64,000 bases of DNA from Haloplanus sp. GDY1 (GCF_023703775.1 NZ_CP098514.1:1736001-1800000), one strand, 5' to 3'; positions 32,638 to 43,370 are shown, counted from the stretch's first letter. Numbers and translations: made by a program. Notes: generated by a model not told the origin, from the sequence alone.

Positions 32638-33498
32638 ATGTCCTCCGGTCCCCCCGGTCGGTCGGAACGGCTCGCCTCCGCCGCGAAGGAGACTGGCGGA
32701 TCGTTCTACGACCGGGCGCGGCAGACCTTGCTGACGGGCGTCGCCATCACGATTCCGCTGGTCGTCACGCTGTACATCCTCACCATCGCCCTCAACTTCG
32801 TCTCCAGTGCGCTCGACCCCTTCATCACCGTGTTGCAGTGGTTCGGGATCATCGAGGAGTTCGAGCGGGTTCGCTTCATCAGCCTCCTGATCGAACTCGG
32901 GATCTACGGCTTCGTCGTCGACTTCTTCACCGAACTCGTCGCGCTGATCGTCCTCTTTCTGCTCGTCGCGGCCGTCGGGACGGTCGGCCGCCACCACTAC
33001 GGCGAGCGGGTCATCGACTACGTCGACCTCGCCATCACGTCGGTTCCCGGCGTGGGAACGGTGTACAAGAGCTTCCGGCGGATGGGCGACGTGATGCTCG
33101 ACGAGGGGGGCGAGAACTTCCAGGAGATCAAGCTCATCCAGTGTTTCGAGGAGGACATCTACGTCCTCGGGTTCAAGACGAGCGACTCCCCGAAGACGAT
33201 CGAGAACTCGACCGGCCACGACGACATGGTGTCGATGTTCCTCCCGCTGGCGCCCAACCCGGTCACCGGCGGCCTGCTCACCTACGTCCCCGAAAGCCAG
33301 GTCTACGACATCGACATGACGGTCGAGGAGGGGGTCCGGAGCATCCTGACGAGCGGCGTCGCCACCGGCGAGGGCGCCCAGGAGCCGACACAGCTCACCA
33401 TGGACGACCTCAGGAAGGTCACCGACCTCCAGGGCCTCGGCGACGCGATCCGAACCGACGAGGGCGAGGACGGGGAGTCGACGGGGGAGGGGAAGTGA
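32638..33498 (+). CDS. DUF502-family membrane protein
   Basis: A protein of 286 residues. Two strongly hydrophobic helices (about 34-57 and 99-121) are followed by the conserved DUF502 core with DYVDLAITSVPGVGTVYKSFRR and FLPLAPNPVTGGLLTYVP. The C-terminal 50 residues are acidic and hydrophilic. Family members occur in bacteria, archaea and plants (LIKE-COV), but the biochemical role is not established. The gene is probably monocistronic, with its own TATA-like element. Confidence 0.85.
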   Translation: MSSGPPGRSERLASAAKETGGSFYDRARQTLLTGVAITIPLVVTLYILTIALNFVSSALDPFITVLQWFGIIEEFERVRFISLLIELGIYGFVVDFFTELVALIVLFLLVAAVGTVGRHHYGERVIDYVDLAITSVPGVGTVYKSFRRMGDVMLDEGGENFQEIKLIQCFEEDIYVLGFKTSDSPKTIENSTGHDDMVSMFLPLAPNPVTGGLLTYVPESQVYDIDMTVEEGVRSILTSGVATGEGAQEPTQLTMDDLRKVTDLQGLGDAIRTDEGEDGESTGEGK

Positions 33499-33650
33499 CC
33501 GTCGGCCGGCGTAACGAAAATCTCGATTCCTCCCATCCAACAACATAAGTCCCGGTGGAGCCGAGGGACCGGTAATGGTTCCCGAGGTAGTGTCTCGAAA
33601 CGTCGGAACAGTCACCGTCGTCGAGCGATTCGGTTCGCAGCGGTGTCGCC

Positions 33651-35174
33651 ATGTCTGACCGGCCGCCGCTCGCCGTCCTCGCGCTGGTCGTCGCCCTGAC
33701 GACCAGCGCGGTCACGCTCGGCGCGGGCGTCGCGTCGGCGGACAGCCAGCTCGTCGTCCAGTCGGCCACCGTCGACCCGTCGTCGCCCCGCGTCGGCGAG
33801 GACGTGACGATCACCGCGACGATAACGAACTTCGAGAGCAGCGAAGACGCGGCCCGAATCAACCAGGTGTCGCTCCGCTCCGGAACGCGGACCCTCACCA
33901 CGGCGAAGGACCTGGGGTCGCTCGGTCCCGGCGGCACGCTCGAGCTCCCGCTCACGACCGACTTCGACACGCCGGGACGAAAGAGCCTCACCCTCTACGT
34001 CTACGGCCAGAGCGAGAGCGGCAGCGTGTTCAACGTCCAGTATCCGGTGTCGGTGTCGGTGAACGAGCGCGACAGCGACGTGCAGTTGTCCCTGGAGACG
34101 CCGAGCGAACCCTCGACCGAGAGCCGGGTGAACGTCACCGTCGCCAACGGCGCACCCTCGAACATCTCCAACCTCCAGTTGACGCTCTCGGGACCGAACG
34201 CCACCGTCGACGACGACAGCCGCGTGAACGCCTCGCTGCCCAGCGGCCGCGAGCGGATCGTCGAGTACGACGTCACCTTCGACGGACCCGGTCGACACCC
34301 GCTGACGGCGACGCTTGAGTACCGCGACCCCGACGGTGATCGGCAGACGGTCACCGCCTCCCGGACGTTCGACGTCGATCCGCCCCGGGTCGACGCCGAA
34401 CTCGACGCGGAGGTGGTCCGCGAGAACGGGACGGCCCGCATCGACGCCTCGCTCACCAACTTCGGCAACGTCCCGCTGGAGGACGTCCGGCTGCGCGCCG
34501 AGGCGGACGGCGAGACGGTCGCCCGGAAACTCGTCGCCGACGTGACCACCGAGTCCACGCGAGAGGTGTCGATCAGCGAGTCCAGCCTGCCGGCCGGTCC
34601 CGTGACGCTCCGGGCGGTCTACGAGGCCAACGGCCAGCGCCACGAGACGGCGACGGCCGTCGACTTCACGCCGACGACCGACGGCAACATCACGCTGACC
34701 GGCATCGAGGTGATCCCGACCGGCGGGTCGATCAGGCTGGCCGGCAGCGCCTCGAACACCGGGGAGACGGCCGTGACCGGCGCCGTCGTGAGCGTCGTCG
34801 GGACGGAGCGAGTGACGCCGGTGTCGCCCGCGAAGAGCTACTTCGTCGGCAACGTCCCCGCGGGCGAGTTCACGTCGTTCGAACTGACGGCGCGGCTGGC
34901 GGGCAACCGGACCGACACGGTGCCCGTCCGCATCAGTTACATCGCCGACGGCGAGCAACACTCGCGGGTGGTCGAACTGACGATCACCGACGTCGGCGGC
35001 GCCCCCGCCGGCCCGCCCGCGGATGCCCAGCCCGACGGGCCGCCCGGCGGTGGCGGCTTCCTCGGCTTCGGCCGGATCGACGTGTTCGGACTCCTGGTTC
35101 GCCTCGCCGCCGTCGTCGCCGTGGGCGGCGGGCTGATCTACTGGTGGCAACGCCGCGGCGACGACGAGGAATGA
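33651..35174 (+). CDS. Secreted, membrane-anchored CARDB-type protein of an ABC exporter
   Basis: A protein of 507 residues. A Sec signal (1-30, ending VASA) is followed by at least three beta-sandwich repeats of the COG1361/CARDB type, each with a phrase like SPRVGEDVTITATITNF or RIDASLTNFGNVPLEDV. A Pro/Gly linker and a C-terminal helix (about 474-497, FGLLVRLAAVVAVGGGLIYW) end in RRGDDEE. It overlaps the ABC ATPase gene by 4 bp. Its position matches MacA in bacterial MacAB systems, but the fold is unrelated, so an extracellular partner or substrate-capture role is inferred. Confidence 0.82.
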   Translation: MSDRPPLAVLALVVALTTSAVTLGAGVASADSQLVVQSATVDPSSPRVGEDVTITATITNFESSEDAARINQVSLRSGTRTLTTAKDLGSLGPGGTLELPLTTDFDTPGRKSLTLYVYGQSESGSVFNVQYPVSVSVNERDSDVQLSLETPSEPSTESRVNVTVANGAPSNISNLQLTLSGPNATVDDDSRVNASLPSGRERIVEYDVTFDGPGRHPLTATLEYRDPDGDRQTVTASRTFDVDPPRVDAELDAEVVRENGTARIDASLTNFGNVPLEDVRLRAEADGETVARKLVADVTTESTREVSISESSLPAGPVTLRAVYEANGQRHETATAVDFTPTTDGNITLTGIEVIPTGGSIRLAGSASNTGETAVTGAVVSVVGTERVTPVSPAKSYFVGNVPAGEFTSFELTARLAGNRTDTVPVRISYIADGEQHSRVVELTITDVGGAPAGPPADAQPDGPPGGGGFLGFGRIDVFGLLVRLAAVVAVGGGLIYWWQRRGDDEE

Positions 35175-35872
35175 CCGAGCGCACGGACGGCGCCGACGCG
35201 GACGCCGCCCCCGGTCGCGTCGCCGAACTCGACGACGTGACCAAGGAGTACCGGAGCGGCGGCGAGACGATCGCCGCCCTCTCCCACGTCGACTTCGGCG
35301 TCGAGCCCGGCGAGATGGTCGCCGTCATCGGCCCCAGCGGCTCCGGCAAGAGCACGCTGCTCAACGTGCTCGGCCTCCTCGACGTGCCCACCTCGGGGAC
35401 GGTGCGCCTCGACGGCGACGACGTGACCGACTACGACGACGAGGCGCGCACGATGGCCCGCCGCCGGACCATCGGCTTCGTCTTCCAGTCGTTCCACCTC
35501 GTGCCCATGCTGACGGCCACCGAGAACGTGCTCGTGCCCACGATGTTCGTCGACGGGGACCGGACCCCGCGGGCGCGGACGCTGCTGGAGCGGATGGGGC
35601 TCGGCGACCGCCTCGACCACCGACCCGACCAGCTCTCGGGCGGACAGCGCCAGCGCGTCGCCATCGCCCGGGCGCTGGTGAACGAGCCGCGACTCGTGCT
35701 CGCGGACGAACCGACCGGGAACCTGGACCGGGACACCGGCCGGCGCATCCTGGAGGAGTTCGAGCGCATCAGCACGGAGGAGGAGGTCGGCGTGGTGGCG
35801 GTCACACACGACGAACTGGTGACGGAGTTCACCGACCGCACGGTCGAACTGGTCGACGGGGTGATCCAGTGA
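35171..35872 (+). CDS. ABC transporter ATP-binding protein (MacB/LolD type)
   Basis: A protein of 233 residues. Walker A is GPSGSGKST (near 57-65), Q-loop [18 protein letters not shown], signature [15 protein letters not shown] (near 156-170), Walker [13 protein letters not shown] (near 176-187) and H-loop VAVTHD. The ENV and GNLD motifs are typical of the MacB/LolD/FtsE subfamily that acts with FtsX-fold permeases by a mechanotransmission mechanism. It sits in a three-gene unit with 4-bp overlaps on both sides. Confidence 0.92.
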   Translation: MTERTDGADADAAPGRVAELDDVTKEYRSGGETIAALSHVDFGVEPGEMVAVIGPSGSGKSTLLNVLGLLDVPTSGTVRLDGDDVTDYDDEARTMARRRTIGFVFQSFHLVPMLTATENVLVPTMFVDGDRTPRARTLLERMGLGDRLDHRPDQLSGGQRQRVAIARALVNEPRLVLADEPTGNLDRDTGRRILEEFERISTEEEVGVVAVTHDELVTEFTDRTVELVDGVIQ

Positions 35873-36999
35873 CCGTGATCGATCCGCTGGACTTCCCGGC
35901 GCTCCGGCTGGCGTGGCTCAACCTCTGGCGGAACAAGCTCCGGACCGGGCTGGCGACCCTGGGCATCGTCATCGGCGTCATCGCCATCGCGGCCATCGGC
36001 ATCACGGGGACGGCGCTCCAGTACGGCGCCACGCAGGAACTCGGCGGGCTCTCGAACACCGTCACGGTGTTCCCGGGCGAGGAGAACGAGGAAGGGGTCA
36101 TCACCGACGCACAGGTCGACTCGATAGAGCGGGTGGCGACCGGCGCCGTGGTCGCCCCGCAGCGCACCGAGACGATGGAGGTGGCCTCCCGCTCGGAGCG
36201 CCGGCAGGTGAACGTCCAGGCCGTCTCCCGGCCCGCGGCGCTCTACGACGCCGCCGAGGGGACCATCCCCTCGCCGATGCGGAGCGGCGCCCTCCTCAAC
36301 GCCGAAATCGCGGCGGAACTCGGGGTGGAACTCGGCCAGACCGTCTCCATCGGCGGCCGCTCCTACCGCGTCATCGCCATCCTCGACGAACAGGGCGGGT
36401 TCGGACAGGGCGTCTCCGTGGTCGTCCCGCTCGACGACGTCGACATGGTCGGCTACGATCAGGTGACCGTGGTCGCGGCGGACGGCGAGGACGCCCAGCG
36501 ACTCGCCGAGGAGATTCCGGCGGAGGTGAACCAGCGCGAGGAGGTGGTCGGTACCTTCACGCCCGCGGACATCCAGGAGAGCGTCAGCGGCTTCTTCGCC
36601 ACGCTCAACGCCGCCCTGCTCGGCGTCGGCTCCATCTCCCTGCTCGTCGCCGGCGTCAGCATCCTGAACGTCATGTTGATGAGCGTGATCGAGCGCCAGG
36701 CCGAAATCGGCGTGTTCCGCGCCGTCGGCATCCGGCGCCGGGAGGTGATGCGGATGATCGTCGCCGAGGCCGCCCTGCTCGGCGTCGTCGGCGGCGCCGT
36801 CGGCGTCGCCCTGTCGACGCTGATCGGCTACATCGTCACCGGACAGCTCACCGGCCAGCCGATGCTCGTCTTCCAGCCCCGCAACCTCGAGTTCCTCGCG
36901 CTCGGCTTCGGCTTCGCGGTGGCCGCGAGCACGCTCAGCGGCCTCTATCCCGCCTGGAAGGCGTCGACGGCCAACCCGGTCGAGGTGCTGCGGGGATAG
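35869..36999 (+). CDS. ABC transporter permease (MacB/FtsX family)
   Basis: A protein of 376 residues from GTG 35869. One N-terminal helix (about 27-50) is followed by a periplasmic-type MacB_PCD domain (about 55-230) and three C-terminal helices (about 245-270, 295-320 and 335-358). The final motif [18 protein letters not shown] is the hallmark of MacB/LolCE permeases. It probably forms a homodimeric exporter, or a lipoprotein-handling complex, with the upstream ATPase and the secreted CARDB protein. Confidence 0.9.
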   Translation: MTVIDPLDFPALRLAWLNLWRNKLRTGLATLGIVIGVIAIAAIGITGTALQYGATQELGGLSNTVTVFPGEENEEGVITDAQVDSIERVATGAVVAPQRTETMEVASRSERRQVNVQAVSRPAALYDAAEGTIPSPMRSGALLNAEIAAELGVELGQTVSIGGRSYRVIAILDEQGGFGQGVSVVVPLDDVDMVGYDQVTVVAADGEDAQRLAEEIPAEVNQREEVVGTFTPADIQESVSGFFATLNAALLGVGSISLLVAGVSILNVMLMSVIERQAEIGVFRAVGIRRREVMRMIVAEAALLGVVGGAVGVALSTLIGYIVTGQLTGQPMLVFQPRNLEFLALGFGFAVAASTLSGLYPAWKASTANPVEVLRG

Positions 37000-37040
37000 G
37001 CCGGTCCCTCCGAGCGCGCCGCTCGCGCCCTCCACGGGTG

Positions 37041-37053
37041 GAAACGGTTATGT
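37041..37053 (+). promoter_or_regulatory. Possible promoter of the second aconitase gene
   Basis: GAAACGGTTATGT looks like a BRE followed by a weak TATA box. It lies 33-45 bp before ATG 37086, which allows a short leader. It differs from the strong TTTATAT box of the other copy. Confidence 0.3.
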
Positions 37054-37085
37054 TACGCAGTACGCAAGGCCCGGGTAGATCGACC

Positions 37086-39047
37086 ATGGGACACACACTC
37101 ACGGAGAAGATCCTGGCGGACCACCTCGTCGACGGCGAGGTCGAGACCGGGGCGGAGGTCGGCATCGAGGTCGACCAGACCATCGCCCACGACCTGACGG
37201 GGACGATGGCGTGGCTCCAGTTCGAGGCGCTGGGGCTCGACGAGGTGCAAGTCGAGGTGGCGGGCCAGCACTGCGACCACCAGACCTACCAACCCGACTT
37301 CAAGGTCTCCGACGACCACCGCTTCCTCCGGTCGGCGGCGGGCACCTACGGCGCGTACTTCGCGCGGCCGGGCACCGGCATCCTGCACCAGGTTCACAAG
37401 GAGAACTTCACCGCGCCGGGCAAGACGCTGCTCGGCGCCGACTCGCACACGCCGACGGCGGGCGGCCTCGGCTGTCTCGGCATCGGCACCGGCGGCCTCG
37501 ACGTGGCCACCGCGATGGGCGGCGCGCCGTTCTACCTCGACGTGCCCGAGGTCGTCGAGGTCCGCCTGGAGGGCGAACTGTCCGAGTGGTCGACCGCGAA
37601 GGACGTCATCCTCGAACTCCTCCGGCGGTTCTCGGTCAAGTACGGCGTCGGCAAGGTGTTCGAGTACACCGGCCCGGGCGTCGAGAGCCTCTCGGCACAC
37701 GAGCGCACCGTCATCACGAACATGGGGACGGAACTCGGCGCGACCACCTCCATCTTCCCGACCGACGAGCGGACGAAGGAGTTCTTCGAGCGACTGGGGC
37801 GCCCCGAGGACTACGTCGAGGTGCGACCCGACGCGGACGCGGAGTACGACGACCGGATCGTCGTCGACCTCGCCGAGATCGAGCCGCTGATCGCCTGTCC
37901 GTCGATGCCGGACAACGTCGTGCCGGTTCGCGAGGTGGCGGGCACCGACGCCGATCAGGTGCTCGTCGGCTCCTGCACCAACGGCGCCTACGAGGACGTC
38001 CTCCCGGTGGCGAAGATGCTCGACGACCGCGAGGTGGCCAAGCGGGTCGAGACCATCGTCGCTCCCGGATCGAAGCAGGCCGCCGAGATGCTCGCGCGCA
38101 ACGGGTTCACGGCCGAACTGATGGCCGCGGGCGTCAACGTCTCCGAGGCGACGTGTGGCGCCTGCATCGGTGCCGGTCACGTCCCCGCCTCGGACTCGGT
38201 GAGCGTCCGCACATTCAACCGCAACTTCGAGGGGCGCTCGGGGATGGAAGACGACGCCGTCTACCTCTGCTCTCCGGAGGTAGCGGCGGCGACGGCGCTC
38301 ACGGGCGAGATCACGGACCCCCGCGACCTGGACGGCGTCGAGGCGCCGGGCTTCGAGATGCCCGAGTCGTACATCGGCACCAGCGAGTCCGATCTCATCA
38401 TGCCCGACGAGGCCGTCGACGACGAACTCGTCAAGGGGCCGAACATCGACGAGGTGCCGCTGAAGGAGCCGCTGGGGAGCGATCTGACGGGGGCGGCGCT
38501 GCTGAAGATGCCCGACAACATCACGACCGACCACGTGATTCCGGCGACGCAGGAGGTGTCGGTCTACCGCTCGAACGTGCCGAAGCTCTCGGAGTTCACG
38601 CTCGCGCGCGTCGACGAGACGTTCGCCGAGCGGGCCATGGACGCGGACGGCGGCTTCCTCGTGGCGGGCGAGAACTACGGACAGGGCTCCTCCCGCGAAC
38701 ACGCCGCGCTCTGTCCCATGTATCTGGGCATCCACGCCGTCCTCGCGCGGTCGTTCGCCCGCATCCACAGGTCCAACCTGATCAACTTCGGGCTCCTGCC
38801 GCTGACCATCGACGAGGCGACCTACGAGCGGATCGAGCAGGGCGACGACGTCGAGATCGTCGACGACGCCGTCGCGGCCGTCCGGTCCGGCGCGGAGGAG
38901 TTCACCATCCGCGTCAACGACGACTGGGAGGCGACGGTCGGCCTCGACGCCAACGAGCGCGAACGCGAACTGCTCGCCGCGGGCGGGAAGCTCCCCCACA
39001 CCCGCCAGCAGTTCGCGGGCGGGGCCTCGGGGAGCGAAGGGGCCTGA
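37086..39047 (+). CDS. Aconitase paralogue
   Basis: A protein of 653 residues that aligns end to end with the aconitase at 26307-28283. It keeps the cluster ligands at identical positions (Cys297, Cys357, Cys360) and the GENYGQGSSREHAA loop. Local differences include CGACIGAGH for CGPCIGIGH and LTGEI for IKGEI. It may be a second aconitase expressed under other conditions, or may have drifted to a related hydroxy-acid dehydratase activity. Sequence alone does not decide. Long tracts are identical to the first copy at the DNA level, including silent positions. Confidence 0.85.
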   Translation: MGHTLTEKILADHLVDGEVETGAEVGIEVDQTIAHDLTGTMAWLQFEALGLDEVQVEVAGQHCDHQTYQPDFKVSDDHRFLRSAAGTYGAYFARPGTGILHQVHKENFTAPGKTLLGADSHTPTAGGLGCLGIGTGGLDVATAMGGAPFYLDVPEVVEVRLEGELSEWSTAKDVILELLRRFSVKYGVGKVFEYTGPGVESLSAHERTVITNMGTELGATTSIFPTDERTKEFFERLGRPEDYVEVRPDADAEYDDRIVVDLAEIEPLIACPSMPDNVVPVREVAGTDADQVLVGSCTNGAYEDVLPVAKMLDDREVAKRVETIVAPGSKQAAEMLARNGFTAELMAAGVNVSEATCGACIGAGHVPASDSVSVRTFNRNFEGRSGMEDDAVYLCSPEVAAATALTGEITDPRDLDGVEAPGFEMPESYIGTSESDLIMPDEAVDDELVKGPNIDEVPLKEPLGSDLTGAALLKMPDNITTDHVIPATQEVSVYRSNVPKLSEFTLARVDETFAERAMDADGGFLVAGENYGQGSSREHAALCPMYLGIHAVLARSFARIHRSNLINFGLLPLTIDEATYERIEQGDDVEIVDDAVAAVRSGAEEFTIRVNDDWEATVGLDANERERELLAAGGKLPHTRQQFAGGASGSEGA

Positions 39048-39097
39048 TCCGCGCGAGGACCCGTAGTTTCAATTGCCCGCCGCACGGTGGCCCGGGT

Positions 39098-39940
39098 ATG
39101 ACCTCCGTTCCGACGCGGACGCTGCCGAGCGGCGACGAACTGCCACGCCTCGGGTTCGGCACGTGGGACCTGCACGGCGAGACCGCCGAGGAGGCGGTGC
39201 GGACGGCCCTCGACGCCGGCTACACCCACGTCGACACCGCCGAGGGGTACGGCAACGAGGCCGCCGTCGGCGCGGGGCTGGCGGACGCCGACCGCGACGA
39301 CCTGTTTCTCACCTCGAAGGTGCTGCCAAGCAACCTCGGCTACGAGTCGCTGATCGAGGCCTGCGAGGCCTCGCTGGACCGACTCGGGGTGGAGTATCTC
39401 GACCTGTACCTGATCCACTGGCCCAACCCGGCCGTCTCGCTGCGGGAGTCGCTCGACGCGATGGCGACGCTCCACGACCGGGGGCTGGTCCGGAACGTCG
39501 GCGTCTCGAACTTCAGCGCGTACCAGCTCGGCTGTGCCCAGCGGGTCACGGACGTGCCCATCGCGGTCAATCAGATCGAGTTCCACCCCTGGTTCCAGCG
39601 GCCGGCCCTCGTCGACTACTGCCGCGAGACGGACGTGGCCGTCGAGGCGGCCGCCCCGCTCGCCAGGACGGAAATCTTCGACGACGAGGTCGTGCAGGAC
39701 CTGGCGGCGACGTACGACCGATCCCCGGCCGCGGTCGTGTTGCGGTGGGCGCTCCAGCGCGGCGTCACGGTGGTGCCGAAGTCGTCGACGCCGGCCCACA
39801 TCCGCGCGAACGCCGACGTCCTCGACTGGGAACTCGACGAGGACGACCTGGCTCGACTCGACGACCGGGATCGGAACCACCCCGTCTACGACACGCCGAC
39901 GCGGGACTGGACCGACGACGTCTACGGCATCGCGGAGTGA
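39098..39940 (+). CDS. Aldo/keto reductase
   Basis: A protein of 280 residues. The TIM-barrel AKR pattern includes LGFGTWDL, DAGYTHVDTAEGYGNE (catalytic Asp and Tyr, near 46-56), the Lys in LTSKVLP, the His in DLYLIHWPNP, and the NADPH-binding VVPKSSTPAHIRAN (near 226-239). It probably reduces aldehydes or ketones with NADPH. It starts 50 bp after the aconitase paralogue and may be co-transcribed with it. The substrate is unknown. Confidence 0.9.
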   Translation: MTSVPTRTLPSGDELPRLGFGTWDLHGETAEEAVRTALDAGYTHVDTAEGYGNEAAVGAGLADADRDDLFLTSKVLPSNLGYESLIEACEASLDRLGVEYLDLYLIHWPNPAVSLRESLDAMATLHDRGLVRNVGVSNFSAYQLGCAQRVTDVPIAVNQIEFHPWFQRPALVDYCRETDVAVEAAAPLARTEIFDDEVVQDLAATYDRSPAAVVLRWALQRGVTVVPKSSTPAHIRANADVLDWELDEDDLARLDDRDRNHPVYDTPTRDWTDDVYGIAE

Positions 39941-39979
39941 GGCCGTCGCTCGCGGACCGGGCGCGCGGCGCGGGACGGG

Positions 39980-40240
39980 CTACGCCAGGAGGTCCTCGTC
40001 GCACTCGATGCAGACCTGCATGTCGTTGACGGATCGCGTCGCCGGGTTCTCGCCACAGAGTTCGCACTGCTCGACCGCCCTGGTCGGTGGGGGGCGGACG
40101 CCGTCGTCCTCCGTCGGCCCCGGTTCGCCCTCCGACGGCGCCGTCTCGTGGGGAAGGCTCGGTCCTCGAATCCGCGTGACGTAGAGGACCACCCCGAGGA
40201 TCGCGAGCGACCCGACGAGGAAGCCGAGTTCGAAGGCCAT
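39980..40240 (-). CDS. Small membrane protein with a C-terminal zinc ribbon
   Basis: A protein of 86 residues. One N-terminal helix (about 5-22) and a short acidic linker precede a four-Cys ribbon, CELCGENPATRSVNDMQVC with a final Cys two residues on (C-x2-C, C-x2-C, about residues 59-79). It is probably a membrane-tethered zinc-binding domain facing the cytoplasm. I do not recognise the family. Confidence 0.65.
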   Translation of the reverse strand: MAFELGFLVGSLAILGVVLYVTRIRGPSLPHETAPSEGEPGPTEDDGVRPPPTRAVEQCELCGENPATRSVNDMQVCIECDEDLLA

Positions 40241-40283
40241 CGGTCCACCTACGTGCTGGACGTTCGTTAGGCTTTCCCACGGC

Positions 40284-40517
40284 TCACGGGCCGAGTCCCC
40301 ACGCGATCCGGTCCCACAGCCGTTCGTACGCGTAGTAGGTCCCCGTCTTGACGAGGTTGGCGACGAGGCCGACGCTCACCGCGTCGCCGACGTCGCCGAC
40401 GACGACCCACGCGACGACCACCGTGACGGCGACCATCAGGGCCCGATAGCAGAGAGTCTTGACGAGCGCCCGGCGCCGCGCCTGTCTCGGCCGTCGGACC
40501 GCAACGCTCGATGACAT
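40284..40517 (-). CDS. DUF2061-family small membrane protein
   Basis: A protein of 77 residues. A basic N-terminus (RRPRQARRRALVKTLCYR) is followed by two hydrophobic helices (about 26-42 and 48-62) and the ending YYAYERLWDRIAWG, which is the DUF2061 signature. Function unknown. It is followed by the zinc-ribbon membrane protein 43 bp downstream on the same strand. Confidence 0.8.
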   Translation of the reverse strand: MSSSVAVRRPRQARRRALVKTLCYRALMVAVTVVVAWVVVGDVGDAVSVGLVANLVKTGTYYAYERLWDRIAWGLGP

Positions 40518-40623
40518 GTCTCACAGTACGGACGTCCGATACCTAAATGTAACCACTAGCAATAACATATCTTCCTCGAAGTAACCTCGAACGGTTATCT
40601 CCCGGCCGAAACAGCGGCTCCCG

Positions 40624-42237
40624 CTAGTCGAGGTCGGGCCGCGAGAGTTCCGTGTACTTGGCGGTCAGGAACTCCAGCAGGACCGGGGTCCCCTCTTTGG
40701 TCTTCTCGACGCCGCGCTCGATGGCGGCGGCGACGTCGCTCGGATCCTCGACGCGTTCGCCGTAGCCGCCCATGGACTCGGCGAAGTCGGCGTAGTGACC
40801 CGAGAACGGCGTGTCGTAGCTCGCCATCTCGAAGTTGTTGAGGACGATCTCGAGGACGGGGATGTCCTCGCGGACGGCCGTCTCGAAGTCCATGCCGACC
40901 ATGCCGATGGCGCCGTCGCCCATGACGTGGACGCAGGTCTTCTCGGGCTTGGCGAGTTTCGCGCCCATCATGAGGCCGAGTCCGTAGCCCAACTGCGTCG
41001 TCTTGCCCCAGCCGAGATAGGAGAGGGGCTCGGTCACGTTGAAGAAGGGGGCCATGAAGTCGCGGGCGTTGCCGGCGTCGGCGGTGGCGACGACCTCCGA
41101 TTTGTCGAGGGTCCGGTCGAGTTCGTGGACGACGCGGTAGGGGTTGATCGGCGTCTCGTCGGATTCGAGGGCGTGGCGCCAGTCGTCGAGCCACGCCGCC
41201 TCGATGGTCGCTATCTCGTCGGTCACGTCGTCGTACCGGCCGAAGTTCTCGTCGTCGATCCGGTCCCGGATCTCGTCGACGACGGCTTCGAGGACGAGTT
41301 TCGCGTCGCCGATCACCGCGAGGTCCGATTTCACGTCCTTGTCCACGTCGCCGGGGTCGTTCGTGGAGTGGATGAGGGTGTTGTCCTCGGTCGGCGGCGT
41401 GATGCCGTAGGCGGTCTTGGTGAAGCTACAGCCGATGCCGAAGAGGACGTCGGCCTCGGTGACGAAGTGGTTGAGCTGTCGGGGCTCGCTCTTCGACCCG
41501 GCGCCGAGCGAGAGCGGGTGGTCCTCGGGGAAGGCGCTCTTGCCGTTGAGCGTGGTCGCGACGGGCGCCTCCAGCAGTTCGGCGAGTTCCTGCAGGGGCT
41601 CCCACGCCTTCGCGTAGTGGACGCCCTGCCCGGCGTTGATGACCGGCAGGTCGGCGTCGAGGAGGGCGTCGACCGCGTCGTCGACGGCCGCGGGGTCGGG
41701 CGCCGTCCGCGTCGACGAGGTGGGCTCGTAGTCGACGTCGCCGGCATCCATGCCGAACACGTCCTTCGGAATCTCGACGAGACCGGGGCGCTGACGCCCG
41801 TTGCGCGCCGCCTGGAAGGCCCGCCGGATCGTCTCCTCGGTCGCGTCGGGGTCGGTCAACTGCTCTGTGGTCTTCGTGACCGCCTGGTAGTTGATCAGCG
41901 AGCTGAACTTGGGGTCGGTGTTGGTCTTGGCACGCGAGTAGCCCGCCGGGAGCGCGACGATGGGCGCCGACTCCGCGTAGGCCTGTGCGATCCCGCCGAC
42001 CGAGTTCTCGGTTCCGGGGCCGTGCTGACAGGCGAACGCCTCGACCTGATCGCCGGAGGTGATGCGCGCGATGCCGTCGAGCATGTGGGCACCGGTTCGC
42101 TCCTGCCGGACGACGATGGATCGGATGCCCGCCTCCTCCGCCGCGTTCTCGTCGAAGAGGGGGTTGCTCGGGAAACCGATCAGGTGTTCGACACCTTCCT
42201 CGGCCAGGATTTCCGCGATTGCATCGGTTACGTTCAT
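40624..42237 (-). CDS. Thiamine-diphosphate-dependent enzyme (acetolactate-synthase-like)
   Basis: A protein of 537 residues with the three-domain layout of the ALS/POX/benzoylformate decarboxylase superfamily. It has the catalytic Glu46 in VVRQERTGAHM, a central Rossmann domain, and the ThDP/Mg motif from GDG (440-442) to NN (467-468). There is no partner small subunit nearby, so a true acetohydroxyacid synthase is less likely. It might be a 2-oxoacid decarboxylase or an acyl-CoA-type lyase. It is divergent from a D-2-hydroxyacid dehydrogenase across a 167-bp region with repeated sites, which suggests linked 2-oxoacid metabolism. Confidence 0.8.
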   Translation of the reverse strand: MNVTDAIAEILAEEGVEHLIGFPSNPLFDENAAEEAGIRSIVVRQERTGAHMLDGIARITSGDQVEAFACQHGPGTENSVGGIAQAYAESAPIVALPAGYSRAKTNTDPKFSSLINYQAVTKTTEQLTDPDATEETIRRAFQAARNGRQRPGLVEIPKDVFGMDAGDVDYEPTSSTRTAPDPAAVDDAVDALLDADLPVINAGQGVHYAKAWEPLQELAELLEAPVATTLNGKSAFPEDHPLSLGAGSKSEPRQLNHFVTEADVLFGIGCSFTKTAYGITPPTEDNTLIHSTNDPGDVDKDVKSDLAVIGDAKLVLEAVVDEIRDRIDDENFGRYDDVTDEIATIEAAWLDDWRHALESDETPINPYRVVHELDRTLDKSEVVATADAGNARDFMAPFFNVTEPLSYLGWGKTTQLGYGLGLMMGAKLAKPEKTCVHVMGDGAIGMVGMDFETAVREDIPVLEIVLNNFEMASYDTPFSGHYADFAESMGGYGERVEDPSDVAAAIERGVEKTKEGTPVLLEFLTAKYTELSRPDLD

Positions 42238-42305
42238 CCTACGGCTACCGACGAACTCCGGGATTGTAAAGTTAATTTTTATTAAAGATAAGGACAGTTA
42301 CCTAA

Positions 42306-43343
<1,038 letters not shown>

Positions 43344-43370
43344 CGGCGAGACACGGGGACGGCGGCCGCC

